DNA from: an uncultured Clostridium sp.
Lineage (GTDB): Bacteria > Bacillota > Clostridia > TANB77 > CAG-508
DNA: 36,999 bases
NCBI GenBank assembly: GCA_947364715.1
Contig: CANAUI010000010.1
Coordinates: 1-36,999 of the forward strand
Direction: 5' to 3'
The translations under genes were made by a program, and so were the position numbers. The notes under the pieces are model-generated. The model made no database searches and was not told the DNA's origin. It worked only from the letters and a program-made list of their open reading frames with translations. Shown in pieces: positions 1 to 9,263 of the stretch (the stretch's first letter is position 1; every line of letters begins with the position of its first letter).

Positions 1-1
1 T

Positions 2-706
2 ACAGATATAACATTTGGATATAATACAGCTGTCCATGTGGCAACTGAAGCAATAGATAGATTGCACACAACTGCAGAAACACATGACAGAATCATGGTG
101 TTAGAAGTTATGGGAAGATTTGCAGGTTGGATTGCATTAGAATCTGCAATTTCAGGAGGAGCAGATGCTACTTTAATTCCAGAAATACCATATGATATTA
201 ACAAAGTAGCAGAAGCAATAAATAAAAGAAAAGAACAAGGAAAAAGATTTAGTATTGTTATTGTTTCTGAAGGGGCTCATCCTAAAGATGCTAAACAAAC
301 AACACATTTAGCAGAAGGAATTGATAGTAAATCAGGAATTAGTATTAAATTTGGAGGAGAAGGAAATAGAGTAGCTAAAAAGCTTCAAGAATTAACAGGA
401 TTAGAGTCAAGATGTACAATTTTAGGATATATGCAAAGAGGTGGAACACCAACAGCATATGATAGAGTATTATCTACAAAATATGGTGCAAAAGCAGTTG
501 AGCTTGCTATGGAAGGTAAATTTGGTGTTTTAACAGTTATAAATAATGGAAAATTAGACTGTGTACCATTAGAAGTTGTGGTAGGAGAAAATAAGGAAAT
601 AGGAGCAGTTCAAGGTGGCACAGCAGATAGTAATGTAAGATATGTAACAATGGATGATGACTTAGTAAAAACAGCAAGAGATATTGGAATTTCTTTAGGA
701 GATTAA
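2..706 (+). CDS. pfkA: 6-phosphofructokinase, C-terminal part (5' end outside window)
   Basis: The reading frame is open from base 2, so the true start lies upstream. The visible part carries the family segments TDITFGYNTA, EAIDRLH and EVMGRFAGWIALESA. The MGR motif contacts fructose-6-phosphate in this family, and GGAD and IVSEGAHP follow it. The wording around EVMGR-AGW resembles the clade that includes both ATP-dependent and mixed-substrate enzymes. The phosphoryl-donor residues are in the missing N-terminal part, so ATP versus pyrophosphate use cannot be read here. The product is cytosolic and performs the committed step of glycolysis. The gene ends in TAA, followed at once by a strong terminator, so it closes its transcript. 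Confidence 0.93.
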   Translation, partial: TDITFGYNTAVHVATEAIDRLHTTAETHDRIMVLEVMGRFAGWIALESAISGGADATLIPEIPYDINKVAEAINKRKEQGKRFSIVIVSEGAHPKDAKQTTHLAEGIDSKSGISIKFGGEGNRVAKKLQELTGLESRCTILGYMQRGGTPTAYDRVLSTKYGAKAVELAMEGKFGVLTVINNGKLDCVPLEVVVGENKEIGAVQGGTADSNVRYVTMDDDLVKTARDIGISLGD

Positions 707-768
707 AAAGAAATTGGAATTAATAAGGCTACTAAAAAAGTAGCCTTAAATTAATCCAATTTCTTTTT
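707..768 (+). terminator. Rho-independent terminator after pfkA
   Basis: A long stem begins directly after the stop codon. The inner 9 bp are TAAGGCTAC (724-732) and GTAGCCTTA (740-748), and the outer part pairs AAGAAATTGGA with TCCAATTTCTT. It ends in a T-rich tract. Confidence 0.9.
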
Positions 769-798
769 GTTACATTTTAATTACATTTAATTTTTTTA

Positions 799-827
799 TT
801 GTGAAGATAAAATATTATTGGTATAAT
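799..827 (+). promoter_or_regulatory. SigA-type promoter for the 861 gene
   Basis: TTGTGA (799-804) and TATAAT (822-827) are separated by 17 bp. Transcription would begin near 834, so the long reading frame open from 801 cannot be translated from its first codon. This supports the ATG at 861. Confidence 0.65.
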
Positions 828-860
828 TTACTTATAATAATTATAAATGGAGGTAAAAGA

Positions 861-1508
861 ATGGAAAAGAAACAAAAAATATTTATTGGTACAATTTGTA
901 TAATAGTAGCAATTATAATATTAACTCTTATTGTGTGTATAGTAACAAAAACAGTAGAACAAAGTGAAAATAAAAATAGATTAGCAAAGATGTATGAAAA
1001 AATGATTCAAAATCAGGAATATAGTATAACATTCAAGTTAAATGAAAATAATAGATATACTGTATCAAGAAAAGGTGATATAGCAAATATTGATACATAT
1101 AGTAATGGAAGTCATACAACTAATATTGTTAAAGATGGAAATACTTATTTATTAATGTATAATACAAAAAAATATTATATATATCAAAATAATGTAACAG
1201 GAATTGGAGAAATAACAACTCAATTAAAAGAAATTATTGAAAGTCAAGAGTCAGAAAAAGGACAAGAAAAAATAGATAACAAAAATTATCATTATGAAGA
1301 ATATAAAGGAGTATCCTCTTTTTTTATGAATACAAATGATGAAAATGTTTTAGATAATGATACCAATACTAGATTTTATTTTGATGGTAATAATTTAAGA
1401 TATATTAAAACAACAATGGGAGATAAAACTGAATTAATCAGTGTAGAGGTATTTTATGATGTTGTTGATAATATTTTTGAAATACCATCAGATTTTCAAA
1501 AAGGATAA
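861..1508 (+). CDS. Membrane-anchored protein of unknown function
   Basis: The product is 215 aa. The ATG at 861 is chosen because GGAGG lies 7 bases upstream and the promoter excludes an earlier start. Residues from about 5 to 30 form one hydrophobic segment (IFIGTICIIVAIIILTLIV) behind a short Lys-rich tail, so the protein should be anchored with its C-terminal domain outside. The rest is hydrophilic, rich in Asn, Tyr and Lys, with an alternating strand-like pattern. I do not recognise the family. A LolA/LppX-like lipid-binding fold is possible from the general look, but there is no diagnostic motif and no lipobox cysteine. A 50-base gap with its own Shine-Dalgarno leads to the prepilin-like LRR gene on the same strand, so the two may be cotranscribed. 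Confidence 0.75.
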   Translation: MEKKQKIFIGTICIIVAIIILTLIVCIVTKTVEQSENKNRLAKMYEKMIQNQEYSITFKLNENNRYTVSRKGDIANIDTYSNGSHTTNIVKDGNTYLLMYNTKKYYIYQNNVTGIGEITTQLKEIIESQESEKGQEKIDNKNYHYEEYKGVSSFFMNTNDENVLDNDTNTRFYFDGNNLRYIKTTMGDKTELISVEVFYDVVDNIFEIPSDFQKG

Positions 1509-1558
1509 ACTTTAGTTATTGGTAGAAAGATACTGAAACATAGGAGGGGAAAACGATA

Positions 1559-3574
1559 ATGAGAGGTACTAAAGGGATTACATTGGTAGGATTAGTTGTC
1601 ACAATCATTATACTATTAATATTAGCAGGTGTGTCAATAGGAATGCTAACAGGAGAAAATGGAATATTAACAAGAGCAAGTGGTGCAAAAATAGAAACAG
1701 CAATAGTAGCAGTAAAAGAGAATTTACGATTAGAACAAATGGAAAAGACAATAAATGAAGAAAAAGTAACACCAGAAACATTACTAGCAGATGGAAGAGT
1801 AAAAAGAACAGTGCAACAATCAGAAGATGGAAATTATTACATGTATTATGTACTAAAAGAAAAATCATTTGAAGGAATGCAAGGACTAGGAAAAGGAAAT
1901 ATAGCAAGTTTAAAAGATGTATTTTTAATAGATGATAATTTAAATATAAAATATATAGCAAGTGATGGAAAAGAATATGGAGATAATATAAATAATAAAA
2001 TATTAGAAGATGAAACAGAAATAAGATTTGCAAGTAAAGCATTTAGCGAATATGTATCAAAAATATCAGGGGTAACAGAAGAAAATATGAAATTCAAATG
2101 GATGAAAAATCAAACAAAGTTAACCATAGCAGACTCACAAATTAGTAATTTACAAGATTTAGTATTTTTTCCTAACCTGAAAGAATTATATTTGCAAAAC
2201 TTAAATTTAGAAAATTTAGAAGGTATAGTTAACTGTATAAATTTAGTGTATTATAATGTAAGAAACTCTAATATTAAGAATAATAGTGAAATCAACCAAT
2301 TAATTAATTTAAAAACATATATAGATTATAATCCTATTACTGAAAATAATATTAAATGCTTAGAAAATTTAAAATTAGAAGAAATAACTCTATATCAATA
2401 CAATGATAGTAAAACTGATGTTCTATCAAAAATAGAAAGCTTAAAATTGCTATCATTAACAAATACAAAAATTACTGAGATAGGTAATTTAAATAATTTA
2501 GTAAACTTAACAAAGTTAAGTATAACTAGGTCTAAAGTAAAATCATTAAAAGGAATTGAAAAACTAAAGAAATTGAAAATTGCACAATTTGATGATAATG
2601 AAATCAATGATATAACAGAACTAGCAAATAATGAAGAACTACAAACAATAAGTTTAAAAAATAATAGTGGAATAGATGGAAATAGAAATAATTATACTGG
2701 AGAAAGATTAGAGAAACTAAATAAGATTGGAGAAGTACTAGATAGAGGAGGAGTTATCGATTTAAATAAAGAACAACTAGGACTTTTTACAAATTATAAA
2801 AAACTGAATTTATCATCTCAAGGTTTATCAAATTTGGAACTATTGGAAGGCATGACTGAGTTAGAGTCATTAGAGCTAAATTATAATAATATTACATTAG
2901 AAGATGAAAAATCAAAAGAAATATTATCTAACATGCAAAAATTGAATACTTTAACTATGATTGGAAATCCAATAAAAGATATAAAACCAATTAATAATTT
3001 AAAAGCTTTGAAAACATTAAAATTAAATTTAGATAATATAAATTTAAAAGATATAGAAGACATTATATCAAATATAAATTTAAATGTAACAAATTGGAGT
3101 ACATTAACAAATTGTGATACAAGTAAAATTACTAAGTTAAAATCAATTTGGAATACAATAAATGTAATTCCAAATCTAAAACAATTTAATAAATTGGAAG
3201 AGATACAATTAGACCATTGTACAATTACTGAAAAAGATTCCATAAAAAATATAAGTGATGTAGAAAATCTAAAGAAACTAAACTTAATTAGCTGTGATAT
3301 AAAAGAAATATTAATAGATTTTTCAAAGTTGAAGTCTATAGAATCTATAAACTTAAGTTCTAATTATATTTCATCAGCAGAATTGAAAAAGCTAGAAGTA
3401 TTAAAAGATATTACAAATTTGAATATTAATTTAGAAAAAAATGCAATAATAGATGCAAGTGATTTATTAGTACTTAATCCTAATACAAAAATAAATTTAA
3501 AGCAAAATGTAAATCTAACTCAAGAGTCTAAAGAAGCCTTGAAGGCTAGATTTGGAAATAATGTAACATTTTAA
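1559..3574 (+). CDS. Prepilin-leader protein with leucine-rich repeats
   Basis: The product is 671 aa. AGGAGGGG lies about 10 bases before the ATG. The N-terminus is a type IV prepilin/pseudopilin leader: short basic MRGTKG, a cleavage-type Gly, then the hydrophobic helix ITLVGLVVTIIILLILAGVSI. Mature residue +5, normally Glu, is Gly here. After a linker of about 150 residues, many leucine-rich repeats run from about residue 195 to the end (for example LKELYLQNLNLENLEG and LTKLSITRSKVKSLKG), with a period near 22 residues. Inference: a surface or pseudopilin-assembled protein whose LRR domain binds other molecules. No pilus assembly genes are nearby, so a prepilin peptidase elsewhere must act on it. 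The gene converges with the other prepilin-leader gene at 3658-5052. Confidence 0.85.
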   Translation: MRGTKGITLVGLVVTIIILLILAGVSIGMLTGENGILTRASGAKIETAIVAVKENLRLEQMEKTINEEKVTPETLLADGRVKRTVQQSEDGNYYMYYVLKEKSFEGMQGLGKGNIASLKDVFLIDDNLNIKYIASDGKEYGDNINNKILEDETEIRFASKAFSEYVSKISGVTEENMKFKWMKNQTKLTIADSQISNLQDLVFFPNLKELYLQNLNLENLEGIVNCINLVYYNVRNSNIKNNSEINQLINLKTYIDYNPITENNIKCLENLKLEEITLYQYNDSKTDVLSKIESLKLLSLTNTKITEIGNLNNLVNLTKLSITRSKVKSLKGIEKLKKLKIAQFDDNEINDITELANNEELQTISLKNNSGIDGNRNNYTGERLEKLNKIGEVLDRGGVIDLNKEQLGLFTNYKKLNLSSQGLSNLELLEGMTELESLELNYNNITLEDEKSKEILSNMQKLNTLTMIGNPIKDIKPINNLKALKTLKLNLDNINLKDIEDIISNINLNVTNWSTLTNCDTSKITKLKSIWNTINVIPNLKQFNKLEEIQLDHCTITEKDSIKNISDVENLKKLNLISCDIKEILIDFSKLKSIESINLSSNYISSAELKKLEVLKDITNLNINLEKNAIIDASDLLVLNPNTKINLKQNVNLTQESKEALKARFGNNVTF

Positions 3575-3599
3575 AGATTAAACTAATAGACAGACTTAA

Positions 3600-3641
3600 A
3601 AAAATAGTAATATAAACTGTTATGATTATATTACTATTTTT
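3600..3641. terminator. Bidirectional terminator between two convergent genes
   Basis: AAATAGTAATATAA and TTATATTACTATTT pair around a roughly 10-base loop, with A-rich and T-rich flanks. It can therefore end transcripts from both the LRR gene and the FGE-like gene. Confidence 0.8.
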
Positions 3642-3657
3642 CCTTATATTTCCGTAT

Positions 3658-5052
3658 TTATTGGATATATAAAGTAAGACGACTGCCATAGAGAATAAGT
3701 GATAAATCTGGATTGTATATACCACGTTGAGTTAAAGGTCTAATACCATCTCCAAATCCACGATAAATACGACTTTGTTTTTCGTTACTATAATTACTAT
3801 AACACTCTAATGTTAATTCATATAAATTTCCACTTAAATCTCGAATATGATTTATGCTATCATTTAAATAAGTAGTGTTTCCAGTTGTTGATATAGATTT
3901 GCTATAATTACCACCAATATTTGGTAATGTTATTTTATCTTTATCTGTTCCATTTTTTATCCAATTTAACATAGCATCATATTGACTTCCCCATATCATA
4001 CTACTTTGTACAGACCTCTCTTTTACTGTATAACTCTTGGCCTTATTATATAACCCATACCACATATTAGTACTACTATTATATGTTGATGTTGGAATAA
4101 CTCCTGATTTGGATTGTACTTTTCCACTTTGTCCTGAAGATTCTGAAGTTGCTGATTCTAAACTGATTTCATATCTTCCTACATAGAATCCTTTATTTTT
4201 TGCTACACTCTCTGCCATTAACTTATATTCATTTTTTAAACCTTCTAATGTTAATCCTACTTTATTATACTCAGTTGTATTATTGTCATAATCACTCAAA
4301 ATTGCGGGCTCTCTTAATCCAATGTTAGGTTTGTAAGTAGTATTTACTGTTCCAAAGTTTTCTCCTATAGCTGTTGCATATAACTTTCCTACAATTTCTG
4401 TTGAATCATGGGTAGTACATTTTAAATGTTCATTTTCATCTAGTTGTAAATTACAGTTTCCTCCTGCTGCCCCACATTGTGCCATTTCATTGATATCTTC
4501 TACTGGTATCCATACAAATTCACTTCCATCTGGTCCAATTACTACCAATCCTTTACTTATCGTACTTTCTCCTTCTTTATCTGACACTGTAAATCCTTCT
4601 GGTATCATAGCTGTGTCTGTTCCATCTGTATATTCTATATTGGTTGCTTCTACTTTTGCTATTCCATCAACAGATATAACTATTTTATATCCATCTACTG
4701 TTACAGTTGCTGGTAAATTCTCTATTTTATTTGTTTCACTTATTACATTTCCTTTATAAGTTAAACCTTTTATATTTTCTTTTAAATTTTTATTCAATAA
4801 ATTAAAATCTATTTCTCCATTTTTTCCTATACTTCCTATTACTTCTACTTGTACTTTTTCTTCTGCTGTTGCCTTATTTGTCTTTTCCTTTGCATTTCCT
4901 GCTTGAGTTAATAGTCCATTATCTCCCATTAGAGTTGCTATACTTACTCCTGCTAGTATCAATAATACAATTATTGTGATGACCAGGGCAATTAATGTGA
5001 CTCCTGAATTTGTCTTTTTTATAATTGTTTTTCTCTTATTTTTATTATTCAT
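3658..5052 (-). CDS. Prepilin-leader protein with FGE/SUMF1-like domain
   Basis: The product is 464 aa from the ATG at 5052, chosen because GAAGG lies 7 bases upstream. An in-frame ATG at 5073 has only a weak site. The leader NSGVTLIALVITIIVLLILAG is prepilin-like with Ala at mature +5, and GDNGLL follows as in the neighbouring LRR protein. From about residue 175 the sequence follows the formylglycine-generating-enzyme/SUMF1 pattern: GSEFVWIPV, GFYVGRYEIS, WGSQYDAMLNW, RDLSGNLYELT, YRGFGDG, and a terminal GSRLTLYI in place of the usual GFR. No sulfatase is nearby and I cannot see the catalytic cysteine pair of true FGE. Known of the fold: it overlaps the C-type-lectin fold and is often used for ligand binding. 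Inference: a surface adhesin-like pseudopilin. Confidence 0.82.
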   Translation of the reverse strand: MNNKNKRKTIIKKTNSGVTLIALVITIIVLLILAGVSIATLMGDNGLLTQAGNAKEKTNKATAEEKVQVEVIGSIGKNGEIDFNLLNKNLKENIKGLTYKGNVISETNKIENLPATVTVDGYKIVISVDGIAKVEATNIEYTDGTDTAMIPEGFTVSDKEGESTISKGLVVIGPDGSEFVWIPVEDINEMAQCGAAGGNCNLQLDENEHLKCTTHDSTEIVGKLYATAIGENFGTVNTTYKPNIGLREPAILSDYDNNTTEYNKVGLTLEGLKNEYKLMAESVAKNKGFYVGRYEISLESATSESSGQSGKVQSKSGVIPTSTYNSSTNMWYGLYNKAKSYTVKERSVQSSMIWGSQYDAMLNWIKNGTDKDKITLPNIGGNYSKSISTTGNTTYLNDSINHIRDLSGNLYELTLECYSNYSNEKQSRIYRGFGDGIRPLTQRGIYNPDLSLILYGSRLTLYIQ

Positions 5053-5110
5053 TCCTTTACCTTCTTTCTTCATTTGTGTCTATTTCTTCTTTTTATTAGG
5101 TATTTATCTC

Positions 5111-5139
5111 ATTTTATATTATTGTTAATTTGTTGTCAA
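5111..5139 (-). promoter_or_regulatory. SigA-type promoter for the FGE-like gene
   Basis: On the minus strand, TTGACA (5139-5134) is followed after 17 bp by TAAAAT (5116-5111). The start of transcription would be near 5104, giving a leader of about 50 bases. Confidence 0.7.
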
Positions 5140-5402
5140 CATATTCCTGAAATTACTTAAAAACCATAGAAATAACCATGTAACCATAAATAAAAGTATG
5201 GTTGGTAGTTAGGAAAAAGTTCCATAAATGAAAAAAATTCATAATGAATCATAAAGGTTAGTAAAAAAATTAAAAAACACTTGTAAAATTTAACAATATG
5301 TGTAATAATATTAGCATAGAGAAAAAGACGATAAAAAAGAGGAGTATATTTATACAAATTTTTAGAGAATAGAAGTCATAGGCTGAAAGCTTCTTAAATT
5401 AT
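5140..5402. other. Gene-poor intergenic stretch before the T-box
   Basis: No credible coding signal. It holds one short hairpin, AACCATA (5182-5188) with TATGGTT (5197-5203), and must contain the valS promoter. A weak candidate is TTGTAA (5281) with TAATAA (5303). The one open frame on the minus strand has no ribosome binding site. Confidence 0.5.
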
Positions 5403-5593
5403 GATAAATAGAAAGTAGCTTTTTTGTTGGTATTCTGAAATAGTAGTAAGAATATCCGTTTAAGCAACGTTATAAGCTAAAGAGATATATAATTAATTTG
5501 TTTATAATTTAAAATAGAAAACAAATTATTATATAATTAAGGTGGTACCGTGGATAATATTCGCCCTTATGTTTTATACATAAGGGCTTTTTT
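5403..5593 (+). promoter_or_regulatory. T-box leader controlling valS
   Basis: The hallmark T-box AAGGTGGTACCGTGG lies at 5539-5553. It is followed by a terminator, GCCCTTATG (5563-5571) with CATAAGGGC (5579-5587) and six T. A Stem I can be drawn: AGCTT with AAGCT at the base, GTTG (5426-5429) with CAAC (5465-5468), and an upper TATTCT/AGAATA stem. The 3' side of the lower internal loop reads GTTAT, so GUU (5469-5471), a valine codon, is the likely specifier. Known mechanism: uncharged tRNA-Val pairs with the specifier and the T-box and prevents termination. The specifier is my inference; the T-box itself is clear. Confidence 0.9.
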
Positions 5594-5609
5594 AGGAGGA
5601 AGATGAAAA

Positions 5610-8276
5610 ATGAGAGAAAAGTATAATCCAAAAGAATTTGAAGAAAAATTATATCAAGAATGGGAGGAAAAAGGATATTTTAAACCAACCATGGATAAAA
5701 ACAAAGAAAGTTATTGTATTATGATGCCTCCTCCAAATGTAACTGGAAAATTACATATGGGGCATGCTTTAGATGGTACAATTCAAGATATTTTAATTCG
5801 TTTTAAAAGAATGCAAGGATACAATACTTTATGGCTTCCAGGAACAGACCATGCAGCAATTTCTACTGAAATGAAGGTAGTTGAAAAACTAAGAAATGAA
5901 GGAAAAACAAAACAAGAATTGGGTAGAGAAAAATTTTTAGAAGAAGCATGGGAATGGACAAGAATTTATGGTGGAACAATTGAAATGCAACAAAAGAAAT
6001 TAGGTTGTTCTTGTGATTGGGATAGAAAACGATTTACAATGGATGAAGGATTATCAGATGCAGTTTTAGAGCAATTTGTTGATTTATATAACAAAGGATT
6101 TATCTATAAAGGAAAAAGGATGATTAATTATTGTCCAAGTTGTAAAACTTCTATATCAGATGCAGAAGTAGAATACAAAGAAGAAGCATCTCATTTGTGG
6201 CATATTCGTTATCAAATAACAGGAGAAAAAGATAGATATATTATTGTTGCTACAACAAGACCTGAAACTATGTTAGGAGATACAGCAGTTGCAGTTCACC
6301 CAGAGGATGAAAGATATAAGGACTTAATCGGAAAAACATGTATTTTACCAATAATGAATAAAGAAATTCCAATTATTGCAGATGATTTTGTCGATAAGGA
6401 ATTTGGAACAGGTTGTGTTAAAATTACACCAGCACATGATATGAATGATTATCAAGCAGGTTTAAGACATAACTTAGAAATTATAGAAGTATTTGATGAA
6501 AATTACAAAATGAGTGATTTAGTACCAGAATATAATAAAATGGAATTAATAGAGGCAAGAAAAGCAATTGTTGCAAAACTAGAAGAAATTGGTGCACTAG
6601 TAAAAACAGAAGACTATAACCATAATGTAGCAAAATGTGAAAGATGTAAATCAACAATAGAGCCTAAAATATCTGAACAATGGTTTGTTTCTATGAAAGA
6701 ATTAGCAAAAAGAGCTTCTGATTCTGTTAGAAACGAAGAAGCAAAATTTATTCCTAAAAAATATGAAAAACAATATTTTAACTGGTTAGATAATATACAA
6801 GATTGGTGTATTTCAAGACAATTATGGTGGGGACATCAAATACCAGCATATTATTGTGAAAAATGTGGACATATTAATGTTTCAAAAAAACAGCCTATGA
6901 AATGTGAAAAATGTGAAAGTGAAAAATTACATCAAGATGAAGATACATTAGATACATGGTTTAGTTCTGCATTATGGCCATTTTCAACTTTAGGATGGCC
7001 AAATACAGAAACAGAAGATTACAAAACTTTTTATCCAACAAGTGTACTAGTAACAGGATTTGATATTATTACTTTCTGGGTATCTAGAATGATGTCACAA
7101 GGATTAGAATTTACAGGTCAAGCACCATTTAAAGATATTTTAATTCATGGAATGGTACGTGATAGTCAAGGAAGAAAAATGTCTAAAACATTAGGAAATG
7201 GTATAGACCCAATTGAAATTATAGAAGAATATGGAGCAGACAGTTTAAGATTTGCTGTTATATCAGGTACAACAATGGGAAATGATATTCGTTATATGCC
7301 AGAAAAACTAGAACAAGCATCAAACTTTGCAAATAAAATATGGAATGCTACAAAATTTATTAGAAATCATGATGTAAAAGATGAAGATATCATAGAATTT
7401 CATTCAAAATTATTTAATGAAGAAACTGGCAAATATAAAAAAGAATTATTAAATTTAGAAGATAAATGGATTATTAATAAACTGGAAACATTAATTGCAG
7501 AAATAACAAACAACATGCAAAATTATGATTTAGGTGTTGCATTAGATAAAATATATAATTTTATTTGGAATGAATTTTGTGATTGGTATATTGAAATGGT
7601 AAAACCTCGACTATATAGTGATAATTATGAAGAAAAGGTAAAAGTTTGTTATGTATTAGATTATATATTTGGTATTTCAATGAAATTATTACATCCTTTT
7701 ATACCATTTGTAACAACAGAAATTTATAGAAATTTAGTAAAATATAATGATAAAGAATTAATGGTATCAAAATGGCCTTATGCAAAAAATCAAAATGAAT
7801 TTAAAGAAGAAGAAGAGTTTGTTGAAAGACTAAAATCTATCATTACAGAAATTAGAAATACAAGAGCAAATATGAATGTACACCCATCTAAAAAAGCAAT
7901 ATTAATCTTTGTAACTGAAAAATATAACAAAGAAATAGAAGAAGCAAAAGATTTCTTGTTAAAATTAGGATTTGGAAGTGATATAATAATACAAAAAGAT
8001 AAAGTTGGAATTAAAGAAAATGCTGTTAGTATTGTAGAAGATGGAATAGAACTATATATGCCATTTGAAGGATTAGTTGATATGGAACAAGAAAAAAAGA
8101 GATTACAAGAAGAAAAGACCAGACTAGAGAATGAAGTAGTAAGATGTGAGAAAATGTTATCTAATCCAGGCTTTATAAATAAAGCACCACAAAGTAAAAT
8201 TGATGAAGAAAAATCAAAGTTAGATAAATATAAAGATATGTTAGCAAAGGTAATTGATACAATAGAGACTTTATAG
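5610..8276 (+). CDS. valS: Valine--tRNA ligase
   Basis: The product is 888 aa, normal for bacterial ValRS. AGGAGGA (5594-5600) precedes the ATG. Class I signatures are intact: PPPNVTGKLHMGHAL with HMGH at residues 49-52, and KMSKT at 523-527. GTDHAA near residue 79 and DWCISRQLWWG are typical of ValRS. Cysteine pairs (CPSC, CERC, CEKC...CEKC) mark zinc-ribbon-like inserts. The last 70 residues are a charged coiled coil (MEQEKKRLQEEKTRLENEV), the tRNA-binding arm of ValRS. The enzyme charges tRNA-Val and edits mischarged threonine. Expression is governed by the upstream T-box. No in-frame CGG codon occurs in its 888 codons. Confidence 0.98.
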   Translation: MREKYNPKEFEEKLYQEWEEKGYFKPTMDKNKESYCIMMPPPNVTGKLHMGHALDGTIQDILIRFKRMQGYNTLWLPGTDHAAISTEMKVVEKLRNEGKTKQELGREKFLEEAWEWTRIYGGTIEMQQKKLGCSCDWDRKRFTMDEGLSDAVLEQFVDLYNKGFIYKGKRMINYCPSCKTSISDAEVEYKEEASHLWHIRYQITGEKDRYIIVATTRPETMLGDTAVAVHPEDERYKDLIGKTCILPIMNKEIPIIADDFVDKEFGTGCVKITPAHDMNDYQAGLRHNLEIIEVFDENYKMSDLVPEYNKMELIEARKAIVAKLEEIGALVKTEDYNHNVAKCERCKSTIEPKISEQWFVSMKELAKRASDSVRNEEAKFIPKKYEKQYFNWLDNIQDWCISRQLWWGHQIPAYYCEKCGHINVSKKQPMKCEKCESEKLHQDEDTLDTWFSSALWPFSTLGWPNTETEDYKTFYPTSVLVTGFDIITFWVSRMMSQGLEFTGQAPFKDILIHGMVRDSQGRKMSKTLGNGIDPIEIIEEYGADSLRFAVISGTTMGNDIRYMPEKLEQASNFANKIWNATKFIRNHDVKDEDIIEFHSKLFNEETGKYKKELLNLEDKWIINKLETLIAEITNNMQNYDLGVALDKIYNFIWNEFCDWYIEMVKPRLYSDNYEEKVKVCYVLDYIFGISMKLLHPFIPFVTTEIYRNLVKYNDKELMVSKWPYAKNQNEFKEEEEFVERLKSIITEIRNTRANMNVHPSKKAILIFVTEKYNKEIEEAKDFLLKLGFGSDIIIQKDKVGIKENAVSIVEDGIELYMPFEGLVDMEQEKKRLQEEKTRLENEVVRCEKMLSNPGFINKAPQSKIDEEKSKLDKYKDMLAKVIDTIETL

Positions 8277-8325
8277 AAGATGAAATACAATAGGGGATAA
8301 TTGAAAAATCCCCAGTTATACAAAC

Positions 8326-8412
8326 CCTGTCAACTTAAGACCTTATATATAATTTTTTTCACACTTTGTGTGTCCCAACCAAAAATTATATATAAGGTCT
8401 TAAGTTGACAGG
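8326..8412. repeat. Perfect 32-bp inverted repeat
   Basis: The left arm (8326-8357) begins CCTGTCAACTTAAGACC and the right arm (8381-8412) is its exact reverse complement. The 23-base loop contains a small nested hairpin, CACAC-TTT-GTGTG. It lies between the convergent valS and deacetylase genes. It could serve as a bidirectional terminator, but the arms are longer and less T-tailed than other terminators here, so a small transposon-like remnant is possible. No second copy is in the window. Confidence 0.85.
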
Positions 8413-8451
8413 ATTGCCAGTTCTGGGAATAATTATTTTTGTCTTAACTTT

Positions 8452-9240
8452 TTATTTCAAATCATAAAAATTTTGGAAAATATAACCTTGTTCTTTTAAG
8501 TAATTAATAGAATCTTTTAAAACTAAATGTGTTTCATTAACATCAGAAGTATCATGCATTAAGATAACCAAAGTATCTTTATTTTTAGAAGAACTTTCCA
8601 AATTTTTTAATAATTCTATATTACTATATTTTTTTTCAGAATCTTTATTTAAAACATTCCAATCTATATATGTATAATCAATGTCAGCAAGTAATTTTGC
8701 ATATTCTTGTTTTTTACTCTTGTAATTTGATGACATATACCCATTTGGAAATCGAAAAACATGAGAAGAATAATTTTCTATACCAATTGCCTTACTAATT
8801 TCTATATCTGTAGATAAAATCTCATTAATAAAACAATTAGCATTTTTATATAGTTTATTATTGTCATGACTATAACCATGATTTGCAATATAGTGTCCTT
8901 CATCATATGCACGTTTAACAAGTTCAGGATGTTCTTTAACATGTTTACCAATAACAAAAAATGTTGCTTTTACATTTTCTTCAGACAATATATCAAGAAT
9001 TTTAGGTGTAGATTTTAGGGTAGGGCCATCATCAAATGTCAAATAAGCAATTTTTTCTTTTTGATTCACAAGTGTAAAAACTTTTTCCTCAAATGTGTTA
9101 TTTATTAAAGTATTGGCAGGCAAAGAATAGGTCAATATATTATTTTCAAATTGAAAATAAAACAGTGAAAACATAATAATTAGCAAAAGTATAATAATGC
9201 TAATAAAGATATATTTCTTTTTTATAAAAAATATTTTCAT
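8452..9240 (-). CDS. NodB-type polysaccharide deacetylase, membrane anchored
   Basis: The product is 262 aa. A Lys-rich N-terminus and one hydrophobic helix (about 10-30) anchor the enzyme outside. All NodB motifs are present: TFDDGP with D70 and D71, HGYSH with H121 and H125 (the Asp-His-His metal site), RFPNG, DWNV, and LMHD near the end. Known of the family: removal of N-acetyl groups from peptidoglycan or related polymers, often giving lysozyme resistance or acting in sporulation. The gene follows the DacF-type carboxypeptidase by 23 bases on the same strand, so the two probably form one operon for peptidoglycan maturation. The Shine-Dalgarno is weak, consistent with coupling to the upstream gene. 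The exact polymer cannot be told from sequence. Confidence 0.9.
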   Translation of the reverse strand: MKIFFIKKKYIFISIIILLLIIMFSLFYFQFENNILTYSLPANTLINNTFEEKVFTLVNQKEKIAYLTFDDGPTLKSTPKILDILSEENVKATFFVIGKHVKEHPELVKRAYDEGHYIANHGYSHDNNKLYKNANCFINEILSTDIEISKAIGIENYSSHVFRFPNGYMSSNYKSKKQEYAKLLADIDYTYIDWNVLNKDSEKKYSNIELLKNLESSSKNKDTLVILMHDTSDVNETHLVLKDSINYLKEQGYIFQNFYDLK

Positions 9241-9263
9241 AATTTTATCAACACCAATTATTT

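Noticed and set aside
801-860. Upstream extension of the 861 gene
   Set aside because: The -35 and -10 boxes lie at 799-827, and the good Shine-Dalgarno is just before 861.
1608-2097. Leu-rich minus-strand open frames opposite the LRR gene
   Set aside because: Products of AT-rich antisense reading, low complexity, no start signals.
3658-4200. Diversity-generating retroelement target, because of the FGE-like fold near the C-terminus
   Set aside because: No reverse transcriptase, template repeat or near-copy of the 3' end is present in the window.
7790-8323. Long minus-strand open frame opposite valS
   Set aside because: It is a shadow of valS codon bias, has no ribosome binding site, and its translation has no domain-like pattern.
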